A stretch of DNA of 42,500 nt from Streptomyces sp. A1277 (GTDB lineage Bacteria > Actinomycetota > Actinomycetes > Streptomycetales > Streptomycetaceae), in contig NZ_SSBI01000061.1 in NCBI RefSeq assembly GCF_004795015.1, forward strand, positions 1-42,500, written 5' to 3'. Shown here one piece after another: positions 7,944-15,760 of this stretch. The position numbers and the translations under genes were made by a program. Position 1 is the first letter of the stretch; every line of letters starts with the position of its first letter. The notes under the pieces are model-generated. The model ran no database searches, had not been told where the DNA came from, and worked only from the letters and a program-made list of their open reading frames with translations.

Positions 7944-10241
7944 TCAACGGTCCACTTTCTCACCCGTGCCCGACGGCTCCGTGCTTTCGGGACCGGTGTC
8001 CGGCGTCGGGTCACTCGGCTGCTCGGGTTCACTGCCGTCGTCGCCCGCCGCGCCGCCCGCGTTGGCGCGCTTGCGATGTGCATACATCCTGATGCCGGCG
8101 AGGACCAGGAGCAGCAGCCCGCCGGCGATCACCAGAAGCACCGTCGGCGTGATCTCGGAGACCTTCACGGTGAAGGCCATTTCCGGGCCGTAGGGAGTCC
8201 CGTCCTCCGTGTAGAGCTGCGCGGTCATCTGGACCTGGCCGTTGATGTTGGCCGCCGCGTCGAATTTCACCGACTGGCTGTGCCCGGCGCCGATCTGGAT
8301 GGGCTGCTCCGCCACACTGCCGCCGTCGTTCAGCTTGAGCCGGGTCTTGTTGTCCGACTTCAGCCGCAGCACCAGGTGTTCGACGTCCTGCAGCAGTCTG
8401 TTCTGCACGGTCACGGGGATCGTGGCGCTGCGCCCGGACAGGGTGATGTCCGACTTCGAGATGAGCTGGACCTCGCCGATGAGCCCCTGCAGGTAGCCGC
8501 GTACGGAGTCCCGGTACTGCTGGGCCGCCAGGGGCCTGCCCCGCCACGACGTGGACATGGACCGGTTGACCGCGTTGCCGAAGGGCGTCACCACCCGCTC
8601 GGGGTGGGTGAGGATGACCTGGAAGTTGCCCAGCGAGGACTGGATGGACTTGATGTCCTGGAATGCCTGGGTGGGCAGCTCCTGGCTGCGCAGCTTCTTG
8701 GGGTACTGCGAGGCCGGCGGTACCTCGGTGGTCGCCTCCGCGTCGGGCTTCGTCGCGGATGCCTGGGTCAGGCCCTGGAAGTGCGTCCAGCGGTCGTCGT
8801 CCAGCGTGCGCAGGGCGCGCGCCATCGACTGGGCCTGGGCCACCGTCGGCATGCGCTGGGGGGCGACGACGATGCTGCGGTCCTTGTCCGTGTCCTGCTC
8901 GGCCAGGGCGAGGGTCAGGGCGAGGAACTTCTGCACGGCGAGCGTGGAGTTCCCCGCGTTGCCCATGTCGCCCTGGAAGGCCGTGGAGAGCCTGGCGTCG
9001 GAGACCACCGCCGTGGTGCCGCCGCCGATCGGGCGGGCGGCGGAGGGCGTGTACGACAGGCTCCCGGCCTCTTCGAGGCTGTCGCTGCGGGCGATCACGT
9101 GGTGGGCGCCGGCCGAGGTGGCGACGTCCACGATGGAGGGGTCCACCGCCCCGTCCACCGGCCAGGCGAAGTCCGTCGACGGCTTCAGGTGGAGGATCGT
9201 CTCCACCGTCATCCCGGCGACCTCACTGGCCGTCTGGAGATGGCTGAGGGTGCCCGAGACGTTCTTGCCGCGGTGGGCGATCGAGGCCAGGTCCGGGTCG
9301 CCGAACGGCAGGGCCACGACCTTGCCCTCGGACACGGCCGCTTCCAGCGAGGTGAGCCACTTCTTGGCCACCTCCTGGTTGGTCCCGGCAACCGTGGTGT
9401 CGCCGGACCTGACCCGGTACGGCTTGGTCATCGCGTCGACGCCGGCCAGCAGATCCGGATCGATGACCCAGGTCACGGGCAGCTGGCTGCCGAGGGACAC
9501 CATCTGTTCGAGGCGGCCGCCCGGCGCGATCTCGGCGGCCAGGTCGTCGTCGGCGAACACCGGGGTCTGCTGCTCGTCGGAGCCGGTCTCCGCGGTGAGG
9601 TGCGCGGAGGCGATCAGCGGCCACAGGTAGCTGATCCCGATCTTGGAGTCGCGGTCCCCGTCCTGCCAGGGCAGGAAGGTCCGCTTGATGCCGAGCACCT
9701 GGTCGTACACGGTGTGCGACGTGCGGCCCGTCAGGGAGACGCCCAGCTGGTAGACGCCGTCGTCGCCGAGGTCGAGCTTGCTGACCGGAACCGACAGCGT
9801 GAAGTCCTGGCTGATGCCCGAACGGAGCTTGTCGATCTCGACCGTGTACTTGCCCCCGACCGGATAGGGGTCGGTACCGGGCAGGTATCCGGTGCGGCGG
9901 GCGGCCGTGTCGATGGCGGACCTGCTGTAGAGCCGGGGCCCCACCCGCAGATCGACCTGGGCGTCGGTGACCGTCTCCTTGCCCTTGTTCGTCAGGGTGC
10001 CGGAGATCCGCAGCGTGTCCCCTTTTACGGGGGCGCTGGGGGTGATCTCGTCCAGCGACACCGAGACCGTGCTGGAGCCCGTAGGAGCCTTCGCCGTTCC
10101 GCCGGCCTGCGCCTGCGGAGCGGACACTCCGGCCAGCAGAGCGGCGACGAGCGGAGCCCCGGCGAGCCCGGCGGCTGTGCGCCGCAGCCACCGGCGGGCA
10201 GGAGAGGGAATCATCCCCTGGATGTCTGCCGCCTCGGCCAC
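7944..10241 (-). CDS. DUF6049-family exported membrane-anchored protein
   Basis: About 765 residues. A signal peptide ends near A-Q-A (residues 44-46), a large extracytoplasmic region follows, and one C-terminal membrane helix (VLLVIAGGLLLLVLAGIRMY) precedes a basic, then acidic, tail. The biochemical function is unknown. It corresponds by position to Rv3909, immediately upstream of MviN in mycobacteria, and this linkage to MurJ is the best clue to an envelope role. The GTG at 10241 is preferred (GAGGGACGGG upstream). The ATG at 10214 is possible, but its only purine-rich sequence directly abuts the codon. Longer frames upstream would run into the divergent cca gene. Confidence 0.85.
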   Translation of the reverse strand: MAEAADIQGMIPSPARRWLRRTAAGLAGAPLVAALLAGVSAPQAQAGGTAKAPTGSSTVSVSLDEITPSAPVKGDTLRISGTLTNKGKETVTDAQVDLRVGPRLYSRSAIDTAARRTGYLPGTDPYPVGGKYTVEIDKLRSGISQDFTLSVPVSKLDLGDDGVYQLGVSLTGRTSHTVYDQVLGIKRTFLPWQDGDRDSKIGISYLWPLIASAHLTAETGSDEQQTPVFADDDLAAEIAPGGRLEQMVSLGSQLPVTWVIDPDLLAGVDAMTKPYRVRSGDTTVAGTNQEVAKKWLTSLEAAVSEGKVVALPFGDPDLASIAHRGKNVSGTLSHLQTASEVAGMTVETILHLKPSTDFAWPVDGAVDPSIVDVATSAGAHHVIARSDSLEEAGSLSYTPSAARPIGGGTTAVVSDARLSTAFQGDMGNAGNSTLAVQKFLALTLALAEQDTDKDRSIVVAPQRMPTVAQAQSMARALRTLDDDRWTHFQGLTQASATKPDAEATTEVPPASQYPKKLRSQELPTQAFQDIKSIQSSLGNFQVILTHPERVVTPFGNAVNRSMSTSWRGRPLAAQQYRDSVRGYLQGLIGEVQLISKSDITLSGRSATIPVTVQNRLLQDVEHLVLRLKSDNKTRLKLNDGGSVAEQPIQIGAGHSQSVKFDAAANINGQVQMTAQLYTEDGTPYGPEMAFTVKVSEITPTVLLVIAGGLLLLVLAGIRMYAHRKRANAGGAAGDDGSEPEQPSDPTPDTGPESTEPSGTGEKVDR

Positions 10242-10407
10242 GCGTACCCGTCCCTCGTCATCGTCAACTGCTGCTGATCGTCGTCCGTTGCTGCGTCCCC
10301 GCATGGTAACGAGGTGCGTCGGGACTAAGTGCTGGGGAGTGCGCTGCATGATCGGGAGAGTCTCGCAGGGGCAGGGAACGCATGACGCCCGGACCGGCCC
10401 GGGCACG

Positions 10408-10421
10408 TACCCTTTTCTGTT
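10408..10421 (+). promoter_or_regulatory. Possible promoter of a leaderless cca transcript
   Basis: TACCCT (10408-10413) fits a -10 element and ends 8 nt before the cca GTG. No Shine-Dalgarno sequence precedes that GTG. Together these suggest transcription starting at or just before the start codon. An ATGACG sequence at 10382-10387 could serve as -35, but its spacing is long (20 bp). Confidence 0.35.
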
Positions 10422-11864
10422 GTGCCGAACGCCAATGAAGACAACTCCAGCGCCCTGACCCAGGTGCAGCACCGCGCAGTCAGCGAACTGCTGCGGGTCT
10501 CCCCGGTCGCCGACGATCTCGCCCGCCGATTCCAGGATGCCGGATTCAGTCTCGCACTGGTCGGTGGCTCGGTCCGCGACGCACTCCTCGGCAGGCTCGG
10601 GAACGACCTGGACTTCACGACCGACGCCCGCCCCCAGGACGTGCTGAAGATCGTCAGGCCGTGGGCCGACTCCGTGTGGGAGGTCGGCATCGCCTTCGGC
10701 ACGGTGGGCGCGCAGAAGAGCGGCTACCAGATCGAAGTCACGACATATCGGTCCGAGGCGTACGACAGGACCTCGCGCAAGCCCGAGGTGTCCTACGGCG
10801 ACTCCATCGAGGACGACCTCGTGCGCCGTGACTTCACGGTCAACGCCATGGCCGTCGCGCTGCCGGAAAAGGACTTCATCGATCCCCACGGCGGGCTCGA
10901 GGATCTGGCCGAGCGGGTGCTGCGCACCCCTGGGACGCCCGAGGAGTCCTTTTCGGATGATCCGCTGCGCATGCTGCGTGCCGCGCGTTTCGCCGCCCAG
11001 CTCGACTTCGAGGTCGCGCCCGAGGTCGTCACCGCCATGACGGAGATGGCAGGCCGGATCGAGATCGTCTCCGCCGAGAGGGTGCGCGAAGAGCTCAACA
11101 AGCTCCTGCTCTCCTCGCACCCCCGCAAGGGCCTCTCCCTCCTCGTCGGGACGGGGCTCGCCCAGCAGGTACTGCCGGAACTACCCGCGCTCCGGCTGGA
11201 GAGTGACGAGCATCACCGGCACAAGGATGTGTACGAGCACTCCCTGACCGTCCTGGAGCAGGCCATCGACCTGGAGCAGGACGGGCCGGACCTCGTCCTG
11301 CGCCTCGCTGCCCTTCTGCATGACATCGGAAAGCCGAGGACGCGGCGCTTCGAGAAGGACGGGCGGGTCTCCTTCCACCACCATGAGGTGGTCGGCGCCA
11401 AGATGGTCAAGAAGCGCATGACCGCGCTCAAGTACTCCAACGACATGGTCAAGGACGTCGCGAAGCTGGTGGAGCTGCATCTGCGCTTCCACGGGTACGG
11501 CGACGGCGAGTGGACCGACTCCGCCGTGCGTCGCTACGTACGGGACGCCGGCCCTCTCCTGGAGCGGCTGCACAAGCTGACCCGCTCGGACTGCACCACC
11601 CGGAACAAGCGCAAGGCCGCCGCCCTCTCCCGTACCTACGACGGGCTGGAGGAGCGCATCGCCCAGCTCCAGAGCCAGGAGCAGCTGGACGCGATCCGTC
11701 CGGACCTGGACGGCAACGAGATCATGCAGATCCTCGGTGTGGGCCCGGGCCCGGTCATCGGCAAGGCATACGCGTTCCTGCTGGAGCTCCGCCTGGAGAA
11801 CGGCCCGATGGAGCATGATGCGGCCGTCGCGGAACTCAAGAAGTGGTGGGACGCACAGAGCTGA
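10422..11864 (+). CDS. cca: CCA tRNA nucleotidyltransferase
   Basis: 480 residues. It adds or repairs the 3' CCA end of tRNAs. Motifs: the nucleotidyltransferase signature G48-G-S-V-R-D53, the metal-binding D62-L-D64 (NDLDFTTDARP), the RRDFTVNA motif, and the downstream ERVREELNK region. A C-terminal HD domain carries H300-D301 (LLHDIGKP). The length and the HD domain are typical of actinobacterial enzymes, the counterpart of mycobacterial PcnA (Rv3907c). The GTG start has no clear ribosome-binding site and may be read from a leaderless mRNA. It is divergent from the DUF6049-murJ operon, as in mycobacteria, and is followed by a parS-containing palindrome. Confidence 0.95.
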   Translation: MPNANEDNSSALTQVQHRAVSELLRVSPVADDLARRFQDAGFSLALVGGSVRDALLGRLGNDLDFTTDARPQDVLKIVRPWADSVWEVGIAFGTVGAQKSGYQIEVTTYRSEAYDRTSRKPEVSYGDSIEDDLVRRDFTVNAMAVALPEKDFIDPHGGLEDLAERVLRTPGTPEESFSDDPLRMLRAARFAAQLDFEVAPEVVTAMTEMAGRIEIVSAERVREELNKLLLSSHPRKGLSLLVGTGLAQQVLPELPALRLESDEHHRHKDVYEHSLTVLEQAIDLEQDGPDLVLRLAALLHDIGKPRTRRFEKDGRVSFHHHEVVGAKMVKKRMTALKYSNDMVKDVAKLVELHLRFHGYGDGEWTDSAVRRYVRDAGPLLERLHKLTRSDCTTRNKRKAAALSRTYDGLEERIAQLQSQEQLDAIRPDLDGNEIMQILGVGPGPVIGKAYAFLLELRLENGPMEHDAAVAELKKWWDAQS

Positions 11865-11893
11865 GCCCCGCGCCCCTGGCTCAGGACCGGCGA

Positions 11894-11929
11894 ACGGCGC
11901 TCATGTTTCACGTGAAACATGAGCGCCGT
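11894..11929. terminator. 36-bp perfect palindrome containing parS (cca 3' end)
   Basis: The arms ACGGCGCTCATGTTTCAC and GTGAAACATGAGCGCCGT are exact reverse complements with no spacer. The centre, 11905-11918, is a complete parS. As RNA it would form a long GC-rich hairpin 30 bp after the cca stop codon. The element can therefore be both a ParB site and a terminator; only the sequence coincidence is seen. Confidence 0.75.
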
Positions 11930-11938
11930 CGCATACGC

Positions 11939-11972
11939 CGAGGGCGTTGTTTCACGTGAAACGACGCCCTCG
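11939..11972. other. parS embedded in a 34-bp near-perfect palindrome
   Basis: parS is at 11949-11962. The flanks CGAGGGCGT and ACGCCCTCG extend the dyad to 34 bp with a single mismatch. Its centre is 44 bp from the centre of the preceding parS. It lies at the 3' end of the doubtful small minus-strand ORF, whose last two codons and stop (TTC ACG TGA) are inside the parS. Confidence 0.9.
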
Positions 11973-12167
11973 GCCAGTGTCCTGCTCGATAGGGGTGCGC
12001 GTCGCCAGAAACGCCTTCTTGCCGCCGGAGGTGTTCTGCGGCGGCCTCTGGGGAGGCATCCCCTGCGGCTGACCGCCCCACTGCTGCTGGCCCTGCGGCT
12101 GTCCGCCGCCCCACTGCCGCTGCCTTTGACGCGCGCACGCTATAGGACTCTCCCTGCCCGACTCCAA
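11952..12167 (-). CDS. Possible small Gln/Gly/Pro-rich protein (doubtful)
   Basis: A 71-codon frame. Its centre is QWGGGQPQG/QQWGGQPQG-type low complexity and its C-terminus is less repetitive (KKAFLATRTPIEQDTGRGRRFT). It follows the MFS transporter gene on the same strand and overlaps its end by 28 bp. The only in-frame start I see is TTG at 12167, without a Shine-Dalgarno sequence, so the start is uncertain. A different frame over the same bases (11908-12138) is also open. No recognised family; it may not be expressed. Confidence 0.35.
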   Translation of the reverse strand: MESGRESPIACARQRQRQWGGGQPQGQQQWGGQPQGMPPQRPPQNTSGGKKAFLATRTPIEQDTGRGRRFT

Positions 12168-13408
12168 TGCGCCAAGCTCGCGGCTACGGCGGCATAGAGC
12201 ACGGCGACGCCGATCACCAGCTCGACCGACCGGCCGTCAGGAGGCAGCAGCAGCGCGGCGACTGCGGCTGCGGCGACGAAAGCCACGTTGAACAACACGT
12301 CGTAGAACGAGAAGGCCCTGCCGCGGTAGGCGTCGTCCACGGCCGTCTGCACCACCGTGTCCGTGGCGATCTTCGCTCCCTGGGTGACGAGTCCGAGGAC
12401 GAACGCGGCGACGAGCATCGGCACGGGAGCGAACCACAGCCCCAGGACCGGTTCGAGGACCGCGGCCGCCGCCGCACACACCACCATCCATCGGAACCGG
12501 CCGAGCCGCCCCGCAGCCCAGGGAGTCAGCAACGCCGCCGCGAAGAAGCCGGCACCCGACACCCCCACCGCCAGGCCGAGCAGCGCCAGACCGTCGGCCT
12601 CGCTGTCCGTCCAGGCGTACCGGCAGAGCATCAGGACCATGACGGTCAGCGCTCCGTAGCAGAACCGGATCACCGTCATCGCGGCCAGCGCCCGTGAGGC
12701 GCTCCGGTGCTCCACCAGATGGCGCAGCCCGTCACGGAGCCCTCCGGCAGCCGCGGCGAGCGCCACCCGCAGCGGCAGCCGCACGGCGTCGCGGTCCGGC
12801 CCGAGGAGTCTCGCGGCAAGGCTCAACGAAGCCAGTGCGGCGGTGAGATAGAGCGCCGCTCCCAGGAGCACCACGGCGGCATCGGAGTCGGCCAGCAGGA
12901 TCCGTACGACGAAGGCGAGCCCCCCGCCCGCGGTGGCCGCGAGGGTGCCCGCGGTGGGCGACAGCGAGTTGGCCAGCACCAACTGCTTCCGGTCGACCAC
13001 CCGTGGCAGGACGGCGGAGAGGCCGGCGAGGACGAAGCGGTTGACCGCGGTGACGCAGAGCGCGGAGGCGTAGAAGAGCCAGTCGGGAGCGGCTCCGATG
13101 ATCAGGAGCGCGGTGCAGCAGGCGAGCGCGGCACGGAGCAGATTGCCGTAGAGGAAGACCTGGCGCCGGGGCCAGCGGTCCAGCAGCACACCGGCGAACG
13201 GGCCGATGAGCGAGTAGGGCAGCAGGAGCACGGCCATCGCGGAGGCGATGGCGCCCGCGGACGCCTGCTTCTCCGGGGAGAAGACCACGTGGGTGGCGAG
13301 GGCCACCTGGTAGACGCCATCGGCCGACTGGGACAGGATCCGCACGGCCAGCAGGCGGCGGAAGTTCCGTAGGCGCAGAAGTATGCGCAGGTCATGCACG
13401 ACAGGCAT
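12140..13408 (-). CDS. MFS transporter
   Basis: About 422 residues with some 12 hydrophobic segments and the MFS loop between helices 2 and 3 (GPFAGVLLDRWPRRQVFLYG). It belongs to the drug-efflux/permease type (MFS_3-like); the substrate is unknown. The ATG at 13408 (MPVVHDLRILLRLRNF) begins the recognisable N-terminus. A GTG at 13423 is in frame, and neither has a strong ribosome-binding site. It lies downstream of ino1 on the same strand, but a hairpin at 13431-13463 separates them, so it may have its own promoter or depend on readthrough. Confidence 0.85.
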   Translation of the reverse strand: MPVVHDLRILLRLRNFRRLLAVRILSQSADGVYQVALATHVVFSPEKQASAGAIASAMAVLLLPYSLIGPFAGVLLDRWPRRQVFLYGNLLRAALACCTALLIIGAAPDWLFYASALCVTAVNRFVLAGLSAVLPRVVDRKQLVLANSLSPTAGTLAATAGGGLAFVVRILLADSDAAVVLLGAALYLTAALASLSLAARLLGPDRDAVRLPLRVALAAAAGGLRDGLRHLVEHRSASRALAAMTVIRFCYGALTVMVLMLCRYAWTDSEADGLALLGLAVGVSGAGFFAAALLTPWAAGRLGRFRWMVVCAAAAAVLEPVLGLWFAPVPMLVAAFVLGLVTQGAKIATDTVVQTAVDDAYRGRAFSFYDVLFNVAFVAAAAVAALLLPPDGRSVELVIGVAVLYAAVAASLAHWSRAGRVL

Positions 13409-13430
13409 GGGAGCAAGGGTCACATACGCC

Positions 13431-13463
13431 GAGGGCCCCCGGGTGGATTGCCCGGGGACCCTC
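13431..13463 (-). terminator. Hairpin downstream of ino1
   Basis: GAGGGCCCCCGGG (13431-13443) pairs with CCCGGGGACCCTC (13451-13463), one mismatch, with a 7-nt loop. A second smaller hairpin (TGCGGCA/TGCCGCA) lies between it and the ino1 stop. Read on the minus strand this is a likely ino1 terminator, placed about 23 bp before the MFS start codon. Confidence 0.65.
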
Positions 13464-13508
13464 AACGATGCGGCAGGTGAGGAACGTTGCCGCACCTCAC
13501 CCGCCCGG

Positions 13509-13526
13509 CTGACTCACGTGAGTCAG
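13509..13526. repeat. 18-bp palindrome over the ino1 stop codon
   Basis: CTGACTCACGTGAGTCAG is a perfect palindrome whose right arm contains the ino1 stop codon. Its inner eight bases TCACGTGA equal the core of parS, but the flanks differ (AC-core-GT instead of TT-core-AA). Function is unknown. Confidence 0.6.
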
Positions 13527-14605
13527 TTGGAGACCTCACCGCGGATGAACTTCTCGACGTTCTCGCGGGCCTCGTCGTCGAAGTACTGAACCGGCGGGGA
13601 CTTCATGAAGTACGACGACGCCGAGAGGATCGGGCCACCGATGCCGCGGTCCTTGGCGATCTTCGCGGCACGGACGGCGTCGATGATGACACCGGCCGAG
13701 TTCGGGGAGTCCCAGACCTCGAGCTTGTACTCCAGGTTCAGCGGAACGTCACCGAAGGCGCGGCCCTCGAGGCGCACGTACGCCCACTTGCGGTCGTCCA
13801 GCCAGGCCACGTAGTCCGACGGGCCGATGTGGACGTTGTCCGCACCGAGGTCGCGGTCACGGATCTGCGAGGTGACGGCCTGCGTCTTGGAGATCTTCTT
13901 GGACTCCAGGCGCTCACGCTCGAGCATGTTCTTGAAGTCCATGTTGCCGCCGACGTTCAGCTGCATCGTGCGGTCCAGGATGACGCCCCGGTCCTCGAAG
14001 AGCTTCGCCATCACGCGGTGCGTGATGGTGGCGCCGACCTGCGACTTGATGTCGTCGCCGACGATCGGGACACCGGCCTCGGTGAACTTGTCCGCCCACT
14101 CCTTGGTGCCGGCGATGAAGACCGGGAGGGCGTTGACGAACGCGACCTTGGCGTCGATGGCGCACTGGGCGTAGAACTTCGCGGCGACCTCGGAACCCAC
14201 GGGGAGGTAGCAGACGAGGACGTCGACCTTGCGGTCCTTGAGGATCTGGACGATGTCGACCGGGGCCTCGTCGGACTCCTCGATGGTCTGGCGGTAGTAC
14301 TTGCCCAGGCCGTCGTGGGTGTGGCCGCGCTGGACGGTGACGCCGGCGTTCGGCACGTCGCAGAGCTTGATGGTGTTGTTCTCGCTCGCGCCGATGGCGT
14401 CCGAGAGGTCGAGGCCGACCTTCTTCGCGTCGACGTCGAAGGCGGCGACGAACTCGACGTCCCGCACGTGGTAGTCGCCGAACTGGACGTGCATCAGACC
14501 GGGCACCTTGCCGGCCGGATCGGCGTCCTTGTAGTACTCGACGCCCTGGACCAGCGAGGCGGCGCAGTTGCCCACGCCGACGATGGCTACGCGAACCGAA
14601 CCCAT
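13523..14605 (-). CDS. ino1: Inositol-3-phosphate synthase
   Basis: 360 residues. It converts glucose 6-phosphate to 1L-myo-inositol 1-phosphate with NAD, feeding phosphatidylinositol and mycothiol synthesis in actinobacteria. The N-terminal NAD-binding glycine motif is VAIVGVGNCAASL (residues 5-17). Conserved blocks include the GDDIKSQVGATITHR and LNVGGNMDFKNM motifs. The length matches actinobacterial enzymes, which are shorter than eukaryotic ones. The ATG at 14605 follows AGGGAG at 8 nt; the upstream in-frame extension lacks family similarity. It starts 62 bp after a PadR-family regulator gene on the same strand, so the regulator may be cotranscribed with it and control it. Confidence 0.93.
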   Translation of the reverse strand: MGSVRVAIVGVGNCAASLVQGVEYYKDADPAGKVPGLMHVQFGDYHVRDVEFVAAFDVDAKKVGLDLSDAIGASENNTIKLCDVPNAGVTVQRGHTHDGLGKYYRQTIEESDEAPVDIVQILKDRKVDVLVCYLPVGSEVAAKFYAQCAIDAKVAFVNALPVFIAGTKEWADKFTEAGVPIVGDDIKSQVGATITHRVMAKLFEDRGVILDRTMQLNVGGNMDFKNMLERERLESKKISKTQAVTSQIRDRDLGADNVHIGPSDYVAWLDDRKWAYVRLEGRAFGDVPLNLEYKLEVWDSPNSAGVIIDAVRAAKIAKDRGIGGPILSASSYFMKSPPVQYFDDEARENVEKFIRGEVSN

Positions 14606-14667
14606 TCCGGTTGCTCCCTGTGTGTAATGGATGTTTCTGATGAGCCCTCCGCGGATCTGCGGGGAGC

Positions 14668-15372
14668 TCACTTGGCGGTGTCGCCGGACGGATCCGGCGG
14701 GTTGTCACCCCGCCGGGGCAGGCCGTCCGGCTCTCCTGCGGTGTTCTGCTGAGCTGAGCCCTCGGGCGAGGATCGTCGCTGATCCCGTCCCGACCGCTCG
14801 CTCTCGATGAGCTCGTTCAGCCAGCGCACTTCGCGCTCCACGGACTCCATGCCGTGTCGCTGCAGCTCAAGTGTGTAGTCGTCGAGACGCTCGCGGGTGC
14901 GGGCCAGAGAGGCGCTCATCTTCTCGAGGCGCTCCTCCAGCCGGCTGCGGCGGCCTTCCAGCACCCGCATCCGCACGTCGTGCTCCGTCTGTCCGAAGAA
15001 GGCGAAACGAGCCGCGAAGTGCTCGTCCTCCCAGGAGTCGGGGCCGGTGTGCGAGAGCAGCTCCTCGAAGTGCTCCTTACCTTCCGCCGTCAACCGGTAG
15101 ACGATCTTGGCGCGGCGCCCCGCGAGGGACGAGGCAGGAGCGACGGCCCGGCCGGAACCGGGTGCCGCCTCTGCCGGAGCATTCCCCGGTTCTTCGATCA
15201 ACCAGCCGTTGGCGACCAGCGTCTTGAGGCAGGGGTAGAGGGTTCCGTAACTGAAGGCACGGAAGATCCCCAACGAAGTGTTGAGGCGTTTGCGCAGCTC
15301 GTAGCCGTGCATCGGAGATTCGCGGAGCAGTCCGAGGACGGCGAACTCAAGGATGCCGGAGCGTCTGCTCAA
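14668..15372 (-). CDS. PadR-family transcriptional regulator
   Basis: 234 residues. The N-terminal winged helix has the PadR pattern ILEFAVLGLLRESPMHGYELRKRL and FSYGTLYPCLKTLVANGWL. A C-terminal helical, probably coiled-coil, dimerisation part follows (RRSRLEERLEKMSASLARTRERLDDYTLELQ). An Ala/Gly/Pro-rich insert of about 25 residues lies in the wing, and the last 35 residues look disordered. The TTG start at 15370-15372 is supported by GGAGGAGG 5 nt upstream. A perfect dyad operator lies 61 bp upstream of the start, suggesting autoregulation. The effector is unknown; ino1 downstream is a candidate target. Confidence 0.9.
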   Translation of the reverse strand: MSRRSGILEFAVLGLLRESPMHGYELRKRLNTSLGIFRAFSYGTLYPCLKTLVANGWLIEEPGNAPAEAAPGSGRAVAPASSLAGRRAKIVYRLTAEGKEHFEELLSHTGPDSWEDEHFAARFAFFGQTEHDVRMRVLEGRRSRLEERLEKMSASLARTRERLDDYTLELQRHGMESVEREVRWLNELIESERSGRDQRRSSPEGSAQQNTAGEPDGLPRRGDNPPDPSGDTAK

Positions 15373-15433
15373 CCTCGCCTCCTCCTTCTCCGAGTGCTTT
15401 CGCGGGCCCCTGTGCCGAGCCGATGTACCGAGC

Positions 15434-15456
15434 TGATGTATCGACTCGATACATCA
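15434..15456. promoter_or_regulatory. Perfect 23-bp dyad, probable PadR operator
   Basis: TGATGTATCGA, one C, TCGATACATCA: both arms are exact complements. It contains ATGT and ACAT half-elements like those of known PadR operators and sits between the padR-type gene and the divergent PBP transcription unit. Binding is inferred from position and symmetry. Confidence 0.7.
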
Positions 15457-15579
15457 GCACGATAGATCGGACTGCTCGTCGCGACAAGGGGAGCCTCAGT
15501 GAGCGGCGTCACATCGCTAATTCCTAGGAACCGACTTGCGTTGTTTGGGGTGAAGTTCGGTCCCAGGAGGGTTTTGACC

Positions 15580-15753
15580 GTGCGTAGTCTGTGCGGCATG
15601 CAGACCACCGGGAACCGCGAGACGCGCGGGCGCGTCAGTGCTCGCGGGCCAGCCGGATGCACTACGGGCAAGCCTGTCGCCGGGCTGGTCCGTCATTTCG
15701 GGGGACCGGATCTCACCTGCCGCTTCCAGGCGTTTCGCCTGCCCGAGGAGTAG
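15580..15753 (+). CDS. Possible small ORF translationally linked to the PBP gene
   Basis: A 57-codon frame starting at GTG with AGGAGG 9 nt upstream (CCCAGGAGGGTTTTGACCGTG is the local context, 15562-15582). It ends in GAG GAG TAG 7 nt before the PBP start. The GAGGAG that appears to be the PBP ribosome-binding site is formed by its last two sense codons, so translation of the two could be coupled. The product (VRSLCGMQTTGN..., three cysteines) matches no family I know. It could also be non-coding leader; comparative codon analysis would decide. Confidence 0.4.
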   Translation: MRSLCGMQTTGNRETRGRVSARGPAGCTTGKPVAGLVRHFGGPDLTCRFQAFRLPEE

Positions 15754-15760
15754 TCGTTCG

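Noticed and set aside
3855..10277. Very long plus-strand open frames opposite the pseudokinase, murJ and DUF6049 genes
   Set aside because: They are antisense by-products of high-GC codon bias; their translations are low-complexity Gly/Arg/Asp-rich with no family match, while the minus strand encodes recognised proteins.
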